The translations under genes and the position numbers were made by a program. Positions 6,665-7,564 of a stretch of 7,564 nt of DNA are shown piece by piece. Source of the DNA: Candidatus Poseidonia sp. (GTDB taxonomy: Archaea > Thermoplasmatota > Poseidoniia > Poseidoniales > Poseidoniaceae); NCBI GenBank assembly GCA_013330155.1, contig DUIU01000219.1:6531-14094 (forward strand), in the 5' to 3' direction. The notes under the pieces are model-generated. The model was not told the DNA's origin and did not search any database. It saw only the letters and a list, made by a program, of their open reading frames with translations. How positions within the stretch are numbered: position 1 is the first letter of the stretch; the number at the start of each line of letters is the position of its first letter.

Positions 6665-7450
6665 ATGAAGCGACCAAACATAGCGGTGTTTCTGATTCTT
6701 ATGTTCATGAGTGGCACACTTTCAGGATGCCTTGGAGAAGACGGTCTTGATTTAATTCCCGAGAAAAAAGGCATACCAGGTGGCCTTACGCTCGCGTGCT
6801 TGCGCAGTAGCATGTACACCTCAATGGTCATTGAAATTGACCATGAACCTGGTTATCGCCCATTTTCCAGCAGTACGGATTTGTTGGTGGAGCGGTTGGA
6901 AAGCGTCTGCGACAAACCTTCCGGTATTTCAGTCGATTTCAATGAGGTGAATTTTGACCACGATGGGTCATGGTCCGCCCAAGATGTCCGGGACAAAGGA
7001 TGGGACGCCAAGGATACATCACCCCGCGATGGAACCACCCTTTACTGGCAAATTTTGTTCCCCGCTGGGACCTATGATACCGATTCCGTGCTTGGTGTGG
7101 CGGTCGATGCATCGACCGTGGCTTTGTTCAGCGATTCCATCGACGAAGCCGACGGGCCTTTTGGCCGTCCTTCGGTAGAAGATGTGGAGAACAGTGTTCT
7201 CGTTCATGAGGTCGGTCATCTCTTGGGACTGGTTAACTTGGTGTACGAGTCGCCCATCGATCACGAAGACGATGAACACCCTGGTCATTCCAACAACGAT
7301 GATTCCGTCATGTATTGGGCGATTGAATCAGCTGATGTTGCAAATTTCATCTTTGGTAGCCTTCCCAGCGACTTTGATGACGCTGACCGCTCCGATTTGG
7401 CCGGTTTAGCCGATGGTTCCCTTCCCATTCGGGATCAACTGTGGTCCTGA
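6665..7450 (+). CDS. Lipoprotein zinc metalloprotease, metzincin-like
   Basis: The predicted product is a 261-residue membrane-anchored secreted protease. The N-terminus is a lipoprotein signal peptide: MKR, hydrophobic 6-15, then lipobox LSGC with C22 as the lipid-modified residue. The zinc site is HEVGHLLGL starting at H181, with H181 and H185 as ligands, E182 as catalytic base and G188 as the metzincin glycine. The usual third ligand position holds N191, not His. A His-rich stretch follows (H200, H205, H208), then SVMY at 214-217, which fits a Met-turn (M216). H208-S209-x4-S214-x-M216 mirrors the HC-x4-C-x-M pattern of archaemetzincins with both cysteines replaced by serine. C45 and C82 could pair in the N-terminal half. 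At 261 residues, no separate domain beyond the catalytic one is evident. It follows the helical-protein gene by 37 bases, so an operon is likely. Substrate is unknown. An inactive relative cannot be excluded but the glutamate and two His are intact. Confidence 0.92.
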   Translation: MKRPNIAVFLILMFMSGTLSGCLGEDGLDLIPEKKGIPGGLTLACLRSSMYTSMVIEIDHEPGYRPFSSSTDLLVERLESVCDKPSGISVDFNEVNFDHDGSWSAQDVRDKGWDAKDTSPRDGTTLYWQILFPAGTYDTDSVLGVAVDASTVALFSDSIDEADGPFGRPSVEDVENSVLVHEVGHLLGLVNLVYESPIDHEDDEHPGHSNNDDSVMYWAIESADVANFIFGSLPSDFDDADRSDLAGLADGSLPIRDQLWS

Positions 7451-7564
7451 GTTTGGCCCATGGTCTGGACAGCGTCTCGCCATGCATCAAAAATGGACCA
7501 GAGGTAAAGGCCGACCCACAGCACGAGGGTAAGCGCTAGCGGGATTTGCAAGAACGACCATTCA
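7435..7564 (-). CDS. Membrane protein, C-terminal end of a minus-strand gene
   Basis: The minus strand is open from the window end, codons starting at 7563, to a TGA at 7437-7435. This gives 42 residues of the C-terminus of a gene that starts beyond the window. They read EWSFLQIPLALTLVLWVGLY, then LWSIFDAWRDAVQTMGQTQD and HS. Residues 7-25 form a clear transmembrane helix, followed by an amphipathic DAWRDAVQ segment and a short polar tail. This pattern of helix, aromatic belt and charged end is typical of real membrane proteins, and no competing frame in 7451-7564 looks better. It converges with the protease gene and overlaps its last 16 bases. The family is not recognisable from so little sequence. 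Confidence 0.72.
   Translation of the reverse strand, partial: EWSFLQIPLALTLVLWVGLYLWSIFDAWRDAVQTMGQTQDHS

Noticed and set aside
7235..7237. N191 taken as proof that the protease is inactive
   Set aside because: The catalytic Glu, two zinc His and a Met-turn-like SVMY are intact and three further His lie before it, so a displaced ligand is more likely than loss of function.

Overview
The window looks like chromosomal DNA of a marine planktonic archaeon, most likely Marine Group II Euryarchaeota (Ca. Poseidoniales). This is inferred from protein style: very large secreted proteins rich in Asp-based calcium loops, a giant surface protein with one C-terminal membrane anchor and a cytoplasmic tail ending in a GLPxGWTxEQW-type motif, and a small secreted lipoprotein protease. 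No rRNA, tRNA or housekeeping gene is present to confirm the taxonomy. Coding density is very high. I see no tRNA, CRISPR array, insertion sequence or integrase.

Layout. Positions 1-705 (+) are the 3' end of a large secreted protein with Asp-rich calcium-binding loops. After a 61-base gap, 767-6175 (+) encodes a giant (1802 aa) cell-surface protein: signal peptide, a probable beta-propeller region, two Asp-box motifs, a long series of Ig-like beta domains (one with a disulfide/EF-hand-type insertion), one transmembrane helix and a Pro-rich cytoplasmic tail. Directly after its stop codon, 6187-6627 (+) encodes a small all-helical cytoplasmic protein of unknown function, probably translationally coupled. 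After 37 bases, 6665-7450 (+) encodes a lipoprotein zinc metalloprotease with a metzincin-like site. The window closes with the 3' end of a membrane-protein gene on the minus strand (7435-7564), whose stop codon lies inside the end of the protease gene.

How they may work together (inference): three plus-strand genes with tight spacing form a probable operon whose products sit outside, across and inside the membrane. The surface protein could bind particles or polymers. The lipoprotein protease would act at the outer face of the cytoplasmic membrane. The helical protein is the only soluble cytoplasmic product and is a candidate partner for the surface protein's tail. None of these functions is demonstrated by the sequence alone.
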